Shown: positions 27,979-36,551 of the stretch, one piece after another
Layout: every line of letters begins with the position of its first letter
How positions within the stretch are numbered: the first letter of the stretch is position 1
DNA from: Rarobacter incanus
GTDB lineage: Bacteria > Actinomycetota > Actinomycetes > Actinomycetales > Cellulomonadaceae
Length of the DNA stretch: 64,000 bases
NCBI RefSeq assembly: GCF_006715765.1
Contig: NZ_VFNV01000001.1
Location: 434,001-498,000 of the forward strand
Reading direction: 5' to 3'
The notes under the pieces: generated by a model
The model's database searches: none
What the model was told of the DNA's origin: nothing
Seen by the model: the letters and a program-made list of their open reading frames with translations, nothing else
Made by a program: the position numbers and the translations under genes

Positions 27979-29193
27979 ATGGAATCAGAACGCTTTACAA
28001 TCCTGACCGTTTGCACCGGGAACGTGTGCCGCTCCCCGCTCGCAGAGATGCTATTGCGGGCGTGGGCCGGTGGGCTGCCAGCGCCGCTGGCAGCCGCCGT
28101 CTCGGTCCGGTCGGCGGGGACCCAGGCTCCCGTCGGAGCTACCATGTCCGGCGGTTCCGTGCAGTTGGCAGCGTCCCAAGGACTCGCGGACCCCGCCCAC
28201 GCAGCGCGGCAACTGGGTAAAAGTGACCTGGCCGAAGCCGACCTGATTTTGGTAGCAACCAGGTCACATCGCCAGCAGGTCGCCCGCATGTTCCCGCGCG
28301 CGGCCCGCAAGACGTTCACAATCCGGGAGTTCGGAGCCCTTGCAAACGCGGTGGATACCGCTGACCTCCCTGCGCAGCTCGAAACCGTCGAGGACGTGCG
28401 CCAGGCGCTAGCCGCCATCGCCCGCCAGCGTGGTTTGGGGGGCAAGCGCGACGCCGCGACCGATGACATCATTGACCCCTACAAGCGGTCGCAAGCGGTT
28501 TACGACATGATGGGCCAACAACTCATCCCACCGCTAGCCGACGGGGCCTCCCAGCTGTTCGGCACACGCATCGACCCGGTCGTCACGTGCGGTGAATGGA
28601 CCCTGTCGACTCTGAGCGTCGGGCCCATGCACAACAACGCCTACATCATCACAGACGGCCACACCGGAACGCAGTTGCTTATCGACGCCGCGGCTGAGCC
28701 GCAGCGGCTGCTGAGGCTCTTTGCCGCCCGCCCCGGCAACCTGGTCTTGACGACTCACCGCCATCCCGATCACTGGGCGCACGCGTTGCACGACGTTGTC
28801 GCGGCCAGCGCTGCAACCACGCTCGCGGGTGCGGCGGACGCCGACGGGATCGGCGTCCGCACCGATCGGCCCCTCGCGGATGGCGACACCGTAGCGGTCG
28901 GGGACCTGAGCTTGAGCGTCATCGCACTGCGCGGGCACACACCCGGTTCCCTGGCGGTCAGGTTGCGCGATAGTGCGGGCCGAACGCACATCTTCACCGG
29001 AGATTCCCTGTTCCCGGGTGGCGTTGGCAAGACGGAATCCAAGGCCGACTTCGCGTCACTGTATAACGACGTCGTCCACAAGATCTTCAACAAGTTCGAC
29101 GACGAAACGGTCATTCACCCCGGGCACGGGCCCGCGACAACGCTCGGGGCCGAGCGTCCGCATCTTGCCGAATGGAAAGCCCGCGGCTGGTAA
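27979..29193 (+). CDS. Fusion of low-molecular-weight protein tyrosine phosphatase and MBL-fold hydrolase
   Basis: A single 404-residue frame carries two enzymes. Residues 1-190 are an LMW-PTP of the Wzb type: P-loop VCTGNVCRSP with Cys12 and Arg18, and the general-acid loop IIDPYKRS near 162. Residues 200-404 are a glyoxalase II-like metallo-beta-lactamase fold: TTHRHPDH near 258 (HxHxDH), GHTPGS near 317, GDSLFPGG, and HPGHGP near 379, ending HLAEWKARGW as in stand-alone actinobacterial MBL proteins. No stop or restart lies between them. A TAGGCT -10 box ends 6 nt before the ATG, implying a leaderless start. The phosphatase is expected to act on the preceding BY-kinase. The MBL substrate is unknown. 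Confidence 0.92.
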   Translation: MESERFTILTVCTGNVCRSPLAEMLLRAWAGGLPAPLAAAVSVRSAGTQAPVGATMSGGSVQLAASQGLADPAHAARQLGKSDLAEADLILVATRSHRQQVARMFPRAARKTFTIREFGALANAVDTADLPAQLETVEDVRQALAAIARQRGLGGKRDAATDDIIDPYKRSQAVYDMMGQQLIPPLADGASQLFGTRIDPVVTCGEWTLSTLSVGPMHNNAYIITDGHTGTQLLIDAAAEPQRLLRLFAARPGNLVLTTHRHPDHWAHALHDVVAASAATTLAGAADADGIGVRTDRPLADGDTVAVGDLSLSVIALRGHTPGSLAVRLRDSAGRTHIFTGDSLFPGGVGKTESKADFASLYNDVVHKIFNKFDDETVIHPGHGPATTLGAERPHLAEWKARGW

Positions 29194-29369
29194 GAGCGAC
29201 GGCGCGTGCGGGCACGCCCACCGAAACGCCGCGTCGGGCATAACCGGGCGCGTGCGGGCACGCCCGCCGGCCAGTGCCCCCGCCGCGGACGCGCCAGCGG
29301 GTCACCTGCATAGGCGTTCGCGAATGGACGGTTTGCACCGATGTCATAGGTTCCTGCTTGAATAGCACT

Positions 29370-29663
29370 ATGAGCATCTACGCAGTCACCTACGCATACA
29401 CGGACAACCAGGATCTGCTAGCGCAGATCCGCCCACAACACCGCGCATTCCTGGGCGGCCTGTACGCAGCCGGGGTCCTTCTCGCATCGGGCCCGGTCTC
29501 GGCTCCCGGAACCGCGGGCGCCCTGATCATCGTCCGGGCCGAATCGCCGCAGGGCGCTCTCGATCTGTTGGCTGGCGACCCGTTCCTCGCCGCAGAAGCA
29601 ATCCTGGAACGTCAGGCCGTCGAATGGAACCCGATCTACGGCCCCTGGGAGGCGCACTCGTAA
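29370..29663 (+). CDS. YciI-family protein
   Basis: A 97-residue ferredoxin-like protein with family features: MSIYAVTYAYTDNQDLLAQI at the start, RPQHRAFLGGLYAAGVLLAS with the conserved His, GPVSAPGTAGALIIVRAES, and the C-terminal AVEWNPIYGPWEAHS. YciI proteins are small and mostly of unknown role. The last four codons and the stop codon are the first bases of a 64-bp tandem repeat that continues downstream. Start chosen by match of the family N-terminus; upstream sequence in the same frame looks like noncoding DNA. Confidence 0.85.
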   Translation: MSIYAVTYAYTDNQDLLAQIRPQHRAFLGGLYAAGVLLASGPVSAPGTAGALIIVRAESPQGALDLLAGDPFLAAEAILERQAVEWNPIYGPWEAHS

Positions 29664-29880
29664 GCTGATCCACTCCGCCCCGCGGCCTTGTTCACGTCGA
29701 ACCCCACCTCGTGAGGCGCACTCGTAAGCTGATCCACTCCGCCCCGCGGCCTTGTTCACGTCGAACCCCACCTCGTGAGGCGCACTCGTAAGCTGATCCA
29801 CTCCGCCCCGCGGCCTTGTTCACGTCGAACCCCACCTCGCGAGGCGCACTCGTAAGCTGATCCACTCCGCCGCGACGCGG
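29649..29880. repeat. 64-bp tandem repeat that includes the YciI stop codon
   Basis: The block GGCGCACTCGTAAGCTGATC recurs at 29651, 29715, 29779 and 29843 (period 64), nearly identical over the whole unit. The first copy is the end of the YciI gene. A second short array follows at about 29935-30000, in which a 28-bp unit beginning AACCCCAACCCGGCGCTAG appears two and a half times. No gene is seen between 29664 and 30057. Confidence 0.92.
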
Positions 29881-30057
29881 GACGAGCGACCCCACCCAAC
29901 CATCGAAGACGCAACGCACCCCCGCGAACCGAGCAACCCCAACCCGGCGCTAGACGACGAGCAACCCCAACCCGGCGCTAGACGACGAGCAGCCCCACCC
30001 CGGCGCAGCGAGGCGCGGGCAATTCCGCGGCGCCGGCGGCGCGATCGGTGAGCGGGG

Positions 30058-31047
30058 TCAGGAGGAGCGGGCCTCGTCCATTCGGGTTTTGACGAGTGAG
30101 CCGACCGCCGTCACGATCAGTGTCACGACAATCACGCCGAGCGACACCGACGTGGAAAAGTGGGGCGCCCACGTCACCGGGTGGCCGCCGTTGATGAACG
30201 GCACAGCGTTGGTTGCAAGGGCCTCGGCCACGAGTTTCACGCCGATGAAGCCCAAGATGACGGCCAGACCGAACGGCAGCAACACGAGCTTGTCCAGCAG
30301 CCCTCCCAACAAGAAGTAAAGCTGGCGCAACCCCATCAAGGCAAACAGCGTAGTCGCGAACACCAAGAACGGGTCCGTCGTCAGGCCAAAGACCGCCGGA
30401 ATCGAATCGAGTGCGAAGAGCAGGTCAGTCGTGCCGATCGCCAAGAACACCAAAATCATCGGCGTGAAGTATTTCTTCCCGTCCACCGTCGTGCGCAGCT
30501 TCGCGCCGTCATAATGATCGTGTACCCGCGCAACCCGGCGGATGACGCCGACCAGGCGCGGCTCCTTGTATTCGTCGTCGTCGTTGCGGTCCACCACGAT
30601 CTTGACCGCCGTGTACAGCAAAAATGCGCCGAAGATGTAAAAGACCCACGCGAACCGTTCCAGGATCGCCGCGCCCGCAAGGATGAAGCCACCCCGCAGC
30701 ACCAGCGACAGGATGATCCCGACCATCAACACCAATTGCTGGTCCTTCTTGGGGACAGCGAACTTCGCCATGATCACCAAGAAGACAAAGAGGTTGTCGA
30801 CCGAAAGCGAATACTCCGTCAGCCAACCCGCCACGAATTGGCCCGCGGGGGCGGAACCGCCGACCGCCAGCACTCCCCCGGCAAAGGCAAGCGCAAGCGC
30901 CACGTAGAAACCAACCCACGTCACACATTCACGAAATGACGGCACATGCGGGCGCCGCACTACCAAGAGCAGGTCGACGACGATGATCGAGATCATCGCC
31001 GCCAGCGAAGTGATGGTGAACCATTCTGGCAAGTGTTGGCTGGTCAT
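30058..31047 (-). CDS. TerC-family membrane protein, second copy
   Basis: An integral membrane protein of about 329 residues with about nine hydrophobic segments. TerC motifs are clear: a paired acidic motif in EYSLSVDNLFVFLVIM and TTDLLFALDSIPAVFGLT, plus FGAFLLYTAVKI. TerC proteins are linked to Mn2+ efflux and metallation of exported proteins; tellurite resistance is the historic name. It lies 78 bp downstream of the first TerC gene on the same strand. The ATG at 31047 is favoured by a GATAAT -10 box ending 7 nt upstream, suggesting an additional leaderless promoter of its own. Confidence 0.92.
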   Translation of the reverse strand: MTSQHLPEWFTITSLAAMISIIVVDLLLVVRRPHVPSFRECVTWVGFYVALALAFAGGVLAVGGSAPAGQFVAGWLTEYSLSVDNLFVFLVIMAKFAVPKKDQQLVLMVGIILSLVLRGGFILAGAAILERFAWVFYIFGAFLLYTAVKIVVDRNDDDEYKEPRLVGVIRRVARVHDHYDGAKLRTTVDGKKYFTPMILVFLAIGTTDLLFALDSIPAVFGLTTDPFLVFATTLFALMGLRQLYFLLGGLLDKLVLLPFGLAVILGFIGVKLVAEALATNAVPFINGGHPVTWAPHFSTSVSLGVIVVTLIVTAVGSLVKTRMDEARSS

Positions 31048-31125
31048 TCGGACCATTATCCCACGAGGCGACCATCCCCGCGGGACAACGGGCAGCAAGT
31101 AGCTCGGTGCTGCGCGGGGTAGCCC

Positions 31126-32178
31126 CTACTTCCCGTAATCGTCGAGTTCGCGGTGGGCGGCCTGTTCCTGGCGCGCGATGGCCGCCGATTTTTCGGCCAT
31201 CTTCCCTGCCGCTCGTTTACCGACTGTGAGGCTGAGGACCGTTGTGATGACCAGGATCCCAACTATCACTGACAGGGACACTGCCGTTGTGATCTCGGGG
31301 ATCGCCTCAACGTGGTGCCCGCCGTTGATGAACGGCAGTTCGTTGGTGTGCAGCGCGTGGATCACCAGCTTCGCACCGATGAATGCCAAGATGGCACCGA
31401 GCCCGTATGACAGGTACACCAGCTTGTCGAGCAGGCCGTCGAGCAGGAAGAACAGCTGACGCAATCCCAGCAACGCGAACGCGTTCGCGGCGAAGACCAG
31501 GTAGGTCTGCTGCGTCAAACCGAATATGGCCGGAATCGAATCCACGGCGAACAGCAGATCCGCCGACCCCACCGCGAGGATGACGATCAGCATCGGGGTC
31601 GCGACGACGCGGTCGTTGACCTTCGCGAACATGCGGTCCCCAACATATCCCGGCGCGGTCGGAACAATCTTGCGCATCAAACGCAAGAACCCGTTCTCCT
31701 TGAAGCCCTCGTCCGGGTCGTGCCCGCTGCCGCGGATCTGCGTCCACGCCGTGTAGAGCAAGAATGCGCCGAACAGGTAGAACACGGCCGAGAAGTGTTC
31801 GATCACGGCCGCACCGACGAGGATGAAGACGGTGCGCAGAACCAGCGCGATCACAATACCGAAAAGCAGCACCTTTTGTTGGTACTCACGCGGCACCCGG
31901 AAACTCGACATGATCAGCACAAACACGAACAAGTTGTCGACCGACAACGACTTTTCGGTGATGAACCCGGCGAAGTATTCGCCCGCGAACTGGCCGCCCC
32001 ATCCCCACCAGACCAGCAGGCCGAACAGCAGCGCAATGGCGACGTAGATCGCCGACCAGATGGCTGCCTCTTTGAGCTTCGGTGCGTGCGGGGTGCGGAC
32101 GTGACCAAAGAAATCCACCGCGAGCATTGCAACGATCGCGGTGATCGTGATGGCCCACACCCAAAATGGGACGTTCAT
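31126..32178 (-). CDS. TerC-family membrane protein, first copy, under a Mn riboswitch
   Basis: A 350-residue protein with about nine membrane segments and the same TerC signatures (EKSLSVDNLFVFVLIM, SADLLFAVDSIPAIFGLTQQ, FINGGHHV). The C-terminus adds a charged cytoplasmic tail (GKMAEKSAAIARQEQAAHRE). It is clearly paralogous to the next gene but divergent in the loops, so the duplication is old. A yybP-ykoY-type riboswitch stands upstream, which points to induction by Mn2+ and a manganese-efflux role. The TGAGG element before ATG 32178 is a weak ribosome site. Confidence 0.93.
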   Translation of the reverse strand: MNVPFWVWAITITAIVAMLAVDFFGHVRTPHAPKLKEAAIWSAIYVAIALLFGLLVWWGWGGQFAGEYFAGFITEKSLSVDNLFVFVLIMSSFRVPREYQQKVLLFGIVIALVLRTVFILVGAAVIEHFSAVFYLFGAFLLYTAWTQIRGSGHDPDEGFKENGFLRLMRKIVPTAPGYVGDRMFAKVNDRVVATPMLIVILAVGSADLLFAVDSIPAIFGLTQQTYLVFAANAFALLGLRQLFFLLDGLLDKLVYLSYGLGAILAFIGAKLVIHALHTNELPFINGGHHVEAIPEITTAVSLSVIVGILVITTVLSLTVGKRAAGKMAEKSAAIARQEQAAHRELDDYGK

Positions 32179-32212
32179 AATCGTTATACCTCAGGGAAGT
32201 AGGGGCACGTAC

Positions 32213-32341
32213 GGTCGGCTAGGCGCAACCCGCAGCGGGACCGACCAACCGATCGAAGGTCTCTTCCACCGCATAAGCGGCCGCTCCCCCGGGGCGTTGC
32301 CCGTGATGACGAGGTGAGGCGTTTCCGGAATACTCCCCTTC
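32213..32341 (-). promoter_or_regulatory. yybP-ykoY manganese riboswitch leader of the first terC gene
   Basis: On the minus strand the aptamer runs from about 32341 to 32255. Stem P1 is GAAGG with CCTTC, followed by the conserved GGAGTA, an internal CGTCATCACGG block, and the closing AGAGACC just before the 3' P1 strand, which together are the hallmarks of this Mn2+-sensing RNA. Downstream, GGTCGG (32241-32246) can pair with CCGACC (32213-32218) around an inner CCCGC/GCGGG hairpin, a possible expression platform; no T-tract follows it. Confidence 0.85.
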
Positions 32342-32394
32342 AGATGGGTGCGACCCTACCACACGACCCGCAAAGGACGCCGGAAACCGGGTCC

Positions 32395-32540
32395 GGGGAG
32401 CGCGGCGCGCGCGGCGCGCGGGCGCAAAGTCGGCAGGCGGGCGGGCAAGGTGCGCCGGCGGGCGGGCGGAAGGTCGGCGGGCGGGCGCAAGGTCGGCAGG
32501 CGGGCAAGGTGCGCCGGCGGCGCAAGGCCAACGGGCGTTA
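32395..32540. repeat. Low-complexity GC repeat downstream of uvrB
   Basis: Irregular repeats of GGCGGGCGCAAGGTCGGCAG and shorter GGCGGGC/AAGGTGCGCCGG words fill the space between the terC leader and the uvrB stop at 32565. No reading frame here has a credible start or family. Confidence 0.75.
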
Positions 32541-32564
32541 GGGGCCGACCGCCCCCGCGCGTTC

Positions 32565-34682
32565 TCAGGCGGTCGCGCTCCGCATCTGGCGAAGTTCTTT
32601 CTTGAGATCGCTGACCTCGTCCCGCAATCGTGCCGCTAGTTCGAACTGTAGATCGGCGGCCGCCGCATGCATCTGCTCGCCCAGCTCCTGAATCAACTGG
32701 ACCAGCTCCTTTTCGGCGGACGGCACCGAACGAGACACCCGCGCACCCTCCTTGACGCCCGCATGCCTGTCCACGCCACCGTCCTCGGCGCGAGCGCCCT
32801 TCCCCTTCGCGCCGCGATACCCGGTCGCCAACAACTCCTGCGTATCCACGTCTTCGCGCGCCAGCATGTCGGTGACGTCTGCGATCTTCTTGCGCAGCGG
32901 CTGCGGGTTGATACCGTGTTCCTTGTTGTAGGCGATCTGCCGGGCGCGGCGGCGTTCGGTTTCCTCGATCGCGACCTTCATCGCCGCCGTCTTCTTGTCC
33001 GCGTACATGTGCACCTCGCCGGACACGTTACGCGCCGCGCGCCCGATAGTCTGGATCAGCGACCGTTCGGAACGCAAGAATCCCTCCTTGTCCGCGTCCA
33101 AGATCGCGACCAGGCTTACCTCGGGCAGGTCCAGGCCCTCGCGCAACAGGTTGATCCCGACCAGCACATCGAACTTGCCGAGGCGCAGTTCGCGCAGCAA
33201 TTCCACCCGCCGCAGCGTGTCGACGTCGGAGTGTAGGTACTGCACCTTGATCCCGCGTTCCAGCAGGTAGTCGGTCAGGTCCTCCGCCATCTTCTTCGTC
33301 AGCGTCGTGACCAGCACGCGCTCGTCGCGCTCGATCCGCGCCCTGATTTCTCCCAGCAGGTCATCGATCTGCCCGCGCGTCGGCTTCACAACAATCTTCG
33401 GATCCACCAGCCCGGTCGGGCGAATGATCTGCTCGACGACACCATCGGACTGCGCCATTTCGTAGTCGCCCGGCGTCGCAGACAGATACACCGTCTGGCC
33501 GATCCGCTCCTGAAACTCCTGCCACCGCAGCGGCCTGTTGTCCATAGCGCTGGGCAACCGGAACCCGAAATCAACCAGGTTGCGCTTGCGCGACATGTCA
33601 CCTTCATACATGGCGCCGATCTGCGGCACGGTGACGTGCGATTCGTCGATCACCAACAAGAAGTCGTCCGGGAAATAATCCAAGAGGGTGTTCGGCGGCG
33701 AGCCCGGCTCGCGGCCATCGATATGCCGCGAATAGTTCTCAATGCCCGAGCACGTGCCGATCTCGCGCATCATTTCCAGATCGTAGGTAGTCCGCATTCG
33801 CAACCGTTGCGCCTCAAGCAGCTTATTTTGACGTTCGAGTTCCCCCAGCCGCTCGCGTAACTCGTCCTCAATGCTTGTGATCGCCTTGTGCATCCGCTCA
33901 GGGCCGGCAACGTAGTGCGAGGCAGGGAACAGGTACACGAATTCCTCTGTCTTGACCACGTCCCCGGTCAGCGGGTGCAGGGTCGTGATGGATTCGACCT
34001 CGTCACCGAAGAACTCGATGCGGATCGCCAGTTCCTCGTAAACCGGGATGATTTCTACCGTGTCGCCGCGCACGCGAAACGTTCCGCGCACAAATGCCGT
34101 GTCATTGCGGGTGTATTGCATAGTGACGAACTGGCGCAGCATGTCGTCGCGATCAACCGTATCGCCCACCTGCAACCGCACCATCCGGTCGACGTATTCC
34201 TGCGGCGTACCCAAACCGTAAATGCAGGAAACGGAGGCAACGACGACCACGTCGCGCCTGGTCAGTAGGCTGCTGGTGGCGGAGTGGCGCAGGCGCTCAA
34301 CCTCGTCGTTGATCGACGAATCCTTCTCAATGTACGTGTCCGTTTGCGCGATATACGCCTCGGGCTGGTAGTAGTCGTAGTAGGAAACGAAGTATTCGAC
34401 CGCGTTGTTCGGCAGCAGTTCGCGGAATTCCGCCGCCAATTGAGCGGCCAGCGTCTTGTTCGGCGCCATGACCAGCGTCGGGCGTTGCAGGCGTTCGATG
34501 AGCCAGGCCGTCGTCGCGGACTTTCCGGTTCCGGTCGCCCCAAGCAGGACAACGTCCTTCTCGCCGCCCTCGATGCGGTCCGCCAGCTCGGCGATCGCCT
34601 GCGGCTGGTCGCCGGACGGGTTGTATTCCGAGATCACCTCAAACGGGGCGACGCTGCGGCGAAGATCTGTGACGGGGCGCAT
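32565..34682 (-). CDS. uvrB: UvrABC excinuclease subunit B
   Basis: UvrB is the helicase-like damage verifier that recruits UvrC. About 705 residues, full length. Walker A is GATGTGKS near residue 47. The damage-clamping beta-hairpin region is [20 protein letters not shown], followed by [10 protein letters not shown]; Walker B is VIDESH. The helicase motifs [14 protein letters not shown] and ATGYRG are present, and the C-terminal UVR domain is [20 protein letters not shown]. The ATG at 34682 has a TATCAT -10 box ending exactly 6 nt upstream and a LexA-like box just beyond, so a leaderless SOS-regulated transcript is likely. Confidence 0.98.
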   Translation of the reverse strand: MRPVTDLRRSVAPFEVISEYNPSGDQPQAIAELADRIEGGEKDVVLLGATGTGKSATTAWLIERLQRPTLVMAPNKTLAAQLAAEFRELLPNNAVEYFVSYYDYYQPEAYIAQTDTYIEKDSSINDEVERLRHSATSSLLTRRDVVVVASVSCIYGLGTPQEYVDRMVRLQVGDTVDRDDMLRQFVTMQYTRNDTAFVRGTFRVRGDTVEIIPVYEELAIRIEFFGDEVESITTLHPLTGDVVKTEEFVYLFPASHYVAGPERMHKAITSIEDELRERLGELERQNKLLEAQRLRMRTTYDLEMMREIGTCSGIENYSRHIDGREPGSPPNTLLDYFPDDFLLVIDESHVTVPQIGAMYEGDMSRKRNLVDFGFRLPSAMDNRPLRWQEFQERIGQTVYLSATPGDYEMAQSDGVVEQIIRPTGLVDPKIVVKPTRGQIDDLLGEIRARIERDERVLVTTLTKKMAEDLTDYLLERGIKVQYLHSDVDTLRRVELLRELRLGKFDVLVGINLLREGLDLPEVSLVAILDADKEGFLRSERSLIQTIGRAARNVSGEVHMYADKKTAAMKVAIEETERRRARQIAYNKEHGINPQPLRKKIADVTDMLAREDVDTQELLATGYRGAKGKGARAEDGGVDRHAGVKEGARVSRSVPSAEKELVQLIQELGEQMHAAAADLQFELAARLRDEVSDLKKELRQMRSATA

Positions 34683-34700
34683 ACCTCCATGATACCCGCT

Positions 34701-34716
34701 CTGCACAATTGTACGA
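34701..34716 (-). promoter_or_regulatory. Candidate LexA (SOS) box upstream of uvrB
   Basis: Minus-strand site TCGTACAATTGTGCAG agrees with the consensus TCGAACRNRYGTTCGA at about 11 of 16 positions. It lies 7 bp upstream of the TATCAT -10 box, overlapping the -35/spacer region. Weaker than the uvrA and imuA' sites. Confidence 0.45.
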
Positions 34717-34731
34717 AGTGGTGGGGCATGC

Positions 34732-34840
34732 GCCAGCGGCGGGCAGAGCCTACGCCAGCGGCGGGCAGAGCCTACGCCAGCGGCGGGCAGAGCCTACGCC
34801 AGCGGCGGGCAGAGCCTACGCCAGCGGCGGGCAGGGCGTG
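34732..34840. repeat. 22-bp tandem repeat between coaE and uvrB
   Basis: Five copies of the 22-bp unit beginning GCCAGCGGCGGGCAGAGCCT, with the last one degenerating. The array lies between the coaE stop and the uvrB promoter, ending about 30 bp from the coaE stop. Confidence 0.9.
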
Positions 34841-34871
34841 GGTGCGACGTTCGTACCTGCGGGCCGACTCG

Positions 34872-35465
34872 TCACAAGTTCAGTGTGCGCCACCACGAAT
34901 CGACCTGCTCTTGCAGGTGTTCGACGGAACCCGACCCGTCAAACACCACATCCGCGGCGGCCTCCCGGACTTCGTCGTCGACCTGGCTCGCGATGCGGCG
35001 ACGCGCCTCGGGGAGGGAGAGACCTCGTCCCTCAACAAGCCGGGAAATCCGCAAATCTGCCGGTGCACAGACCACGAGCAACTGGTCAAAGTCGGCGCGT
35101 TGACCCGTCTCGATGAGCAGCGGAATGTCGTGGACCACCACCGCGGCGCCCGCCCGCGCCGCCCGGCTTTCGAGTTGCGCCGCAAGATCAAGCACCAGTG
35201 GGTGAACTATGGCATTCAGATCGGTCAAAGCGTCAGGGTCGTTGAACACGATCGCCGCCAGAGCGGGCCGATCGAGCTCACCATCGTTCGTCAAAACGTC
35301 CCCGCCGAACCTAAGCGTGATCGATTCCAGGCCGGGCGTGCCGGGGGCAACGACCTCGCGCGCGAGTTTGTCGTGGTCGATCACGGTCGCACCGAGGTGG
35401 AGCAGGCGCTGGGAAACAGTCGACTTGCCGGCGGCGATTCCGCCCGTCAAACCTATGCGGCGCAT
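34872..35465 (-). CDS. coaE: Dephospho-CoA kinase
   Basis: Catalyses the last step of coenzyme A synthesis, phosphorylating the 3'-OH of dephospho-CoA. The 197-residue protein begins with the P-loop IGLTGGIAAGKSTVSQRL and has DHDKLAREVV, a VVVHDIPLLIETG motif of the CoA-binding region and RLVEGRGLSLPEARRRIASQ of the lid. Length is that of the basic form, without the C-terminal GrpB-like domain found in mycobacteria. It lies between rpsA and uvrB on the same strand, as in many actinobacteria. Confidence 0.96.
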   Translation of the reverse strand: MRRIGLTGGIAAGKSTVSQRLLHLGATVIDHDKLAREVVAPGTPGLESITLRFGGDVLTNDGELDRPALAAIVFNDPDALTDLNAIVHPLVLDLAAQLESRAARAGAAVVVHDIPLLIETGQRADFDQLLVVCAPADLRISRLVEGRGLSLPEARRRIASQVDDEVREAAADVVFDGSGSVEHLQEQVDSWWRTLNL

Positions 35466-35564
35466 CGTGTCTCCTTGGTGGTGGCTTTCGTGGTGGCTTT
35501 CGTGGTGCCCACCAGCATAGGCGGGTTACCCGAGTCGAAGGTTGAGTAGCGGGCGCCGACCGCG

Positions 35565-35905
35565 GCCCTTTCAGTCACAACCCCTGCTCAAACCACCGCA
35601 CTCGAACCAAAACCCAGCACTCGACGTTCCCGGGCATCGCCGCGCGCGCCGAGCGCGGCCCTTCCAGTCAAAACCCTCGCACAAACCACCGCACTCGAAC
35701 CAAAACCCAGCACTCGACGTTCCCGGGCATCGCCGCGCGCGCCGACCGCGCCCCTTCCAGTCAAAACCCCTGCACAAACCACCGCACTCGAACCAAAACC
35801 CCGCACTCGACGCCCCCGGGCACCCCCACACGCGCCGAGCGCGGCCCTTCCAGTCAAAACCCCTGCACAAAACCCCGCAGTCGAACCAAAACCCCGCACT
35901 CGACG
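35565..35905. repeat. 93-bp tandem repeat (dispersed family), copy 1
   Basis: Four units with the marker TTCCAGTCAAAACC at about 35571, 35664, 35757 and 35850 (period 93). Each unit also has CCGCACTCGAACCAAAACCC, the word ACTCGACG and an alternating GC stretch. Related units occur at 40.6 and 50.6 kb. Because 93 is a multiple of three, frames stay open on both strands, but no gene is supported. The remaining DNA from 35466 to 36551 is repeat and terminator. Confidence 0.93.
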
Positions 35906-35926
35906 ACAAGCAGATCCGATCTCGAT

Positions 35927-36495
35927 ACGCGCGCGCTGCGCACTACTCGATCAACGACACCGTTACGCACTACTCGATCAACGACACCACTGCGCACTAC
36001 TCGATCAACGACACCACTGCGCACTACTCGATCAACGACACCGCTGCGCACTACTCGATCAACGACACCGCTGCGCACTACTCGATCAACGACACCGCTG
36101 CGCACTACTCGCTCAACGACACCGCTGCGCACTACTCGATCAACGACACCGCTGCGCACTACTCGATCAACGACACCGCTGCGCACTACTCGATCAACGA
36201 CACCGCTGCGCACTACTCGATCAACGACACCGCTGCGCACTACTCGATCAACGACACCGCTGCGCACTACTCGATCAACGACACCACTGCGCACTACTCG
36301 ATCAACGACACCACTGCGCACTACTCGATCAACGACACCACTGCGCACTACTCGATCAACGACACCACTGCGCACTACTCGATCAACGACACCACTGCGC
36401 ACTACTCGATCAACGACACCACTGCGCACTACTCGATCAACGACACCACTGCGCACTACTCGCTCAACGACACCGCTGCGCACTACTCGCTCAAC
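35927..36495. repeat. 27-bp tandem repeat, 21 copies, derived from one arm of the REP-like element
   Basis: A nearly complete REP hairpin (GATCTCGATACGCG, then GCACTACTCGATCAACGA) starts at about 35928. Its right arm, CACTACTCGATCAACGAC, is then repeated 21 times at exact 27-bp spacing from 35941 to 36481. Differences between units are few (CCG or CCACT; ATC or CTC). The array stops at the rpsA terminator. Confidence 0.95.
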
Positions 36496-36532
36496 AAAGG
36501 CGAGGCGCCCACCCGAAGGTGGACGCCCCGCC
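36493..36532 (-). terminator. Rho-independent terminator of rpsA
   Basis: Minus-strand 15-bp stem GGCGGGGCGTCCACC with GGTGGGCGCCTCGCC (two wobble pairs), a UUCG tetraloop, then TTTGTT. It starts 20 bp after the rpsA stop codon. Confidence 0.93.
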
Positions 36533-36551
36533 GCGACCTAGATCAATCAGA

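Noticed and set aside
35941-36495. CRISPR array, suggested by 21 regular 27-bp repeats (also the 30-bp array at 51000).
   Set aside because: There are no unique spacers; the units are contiguous copies, and no cas gene is present.
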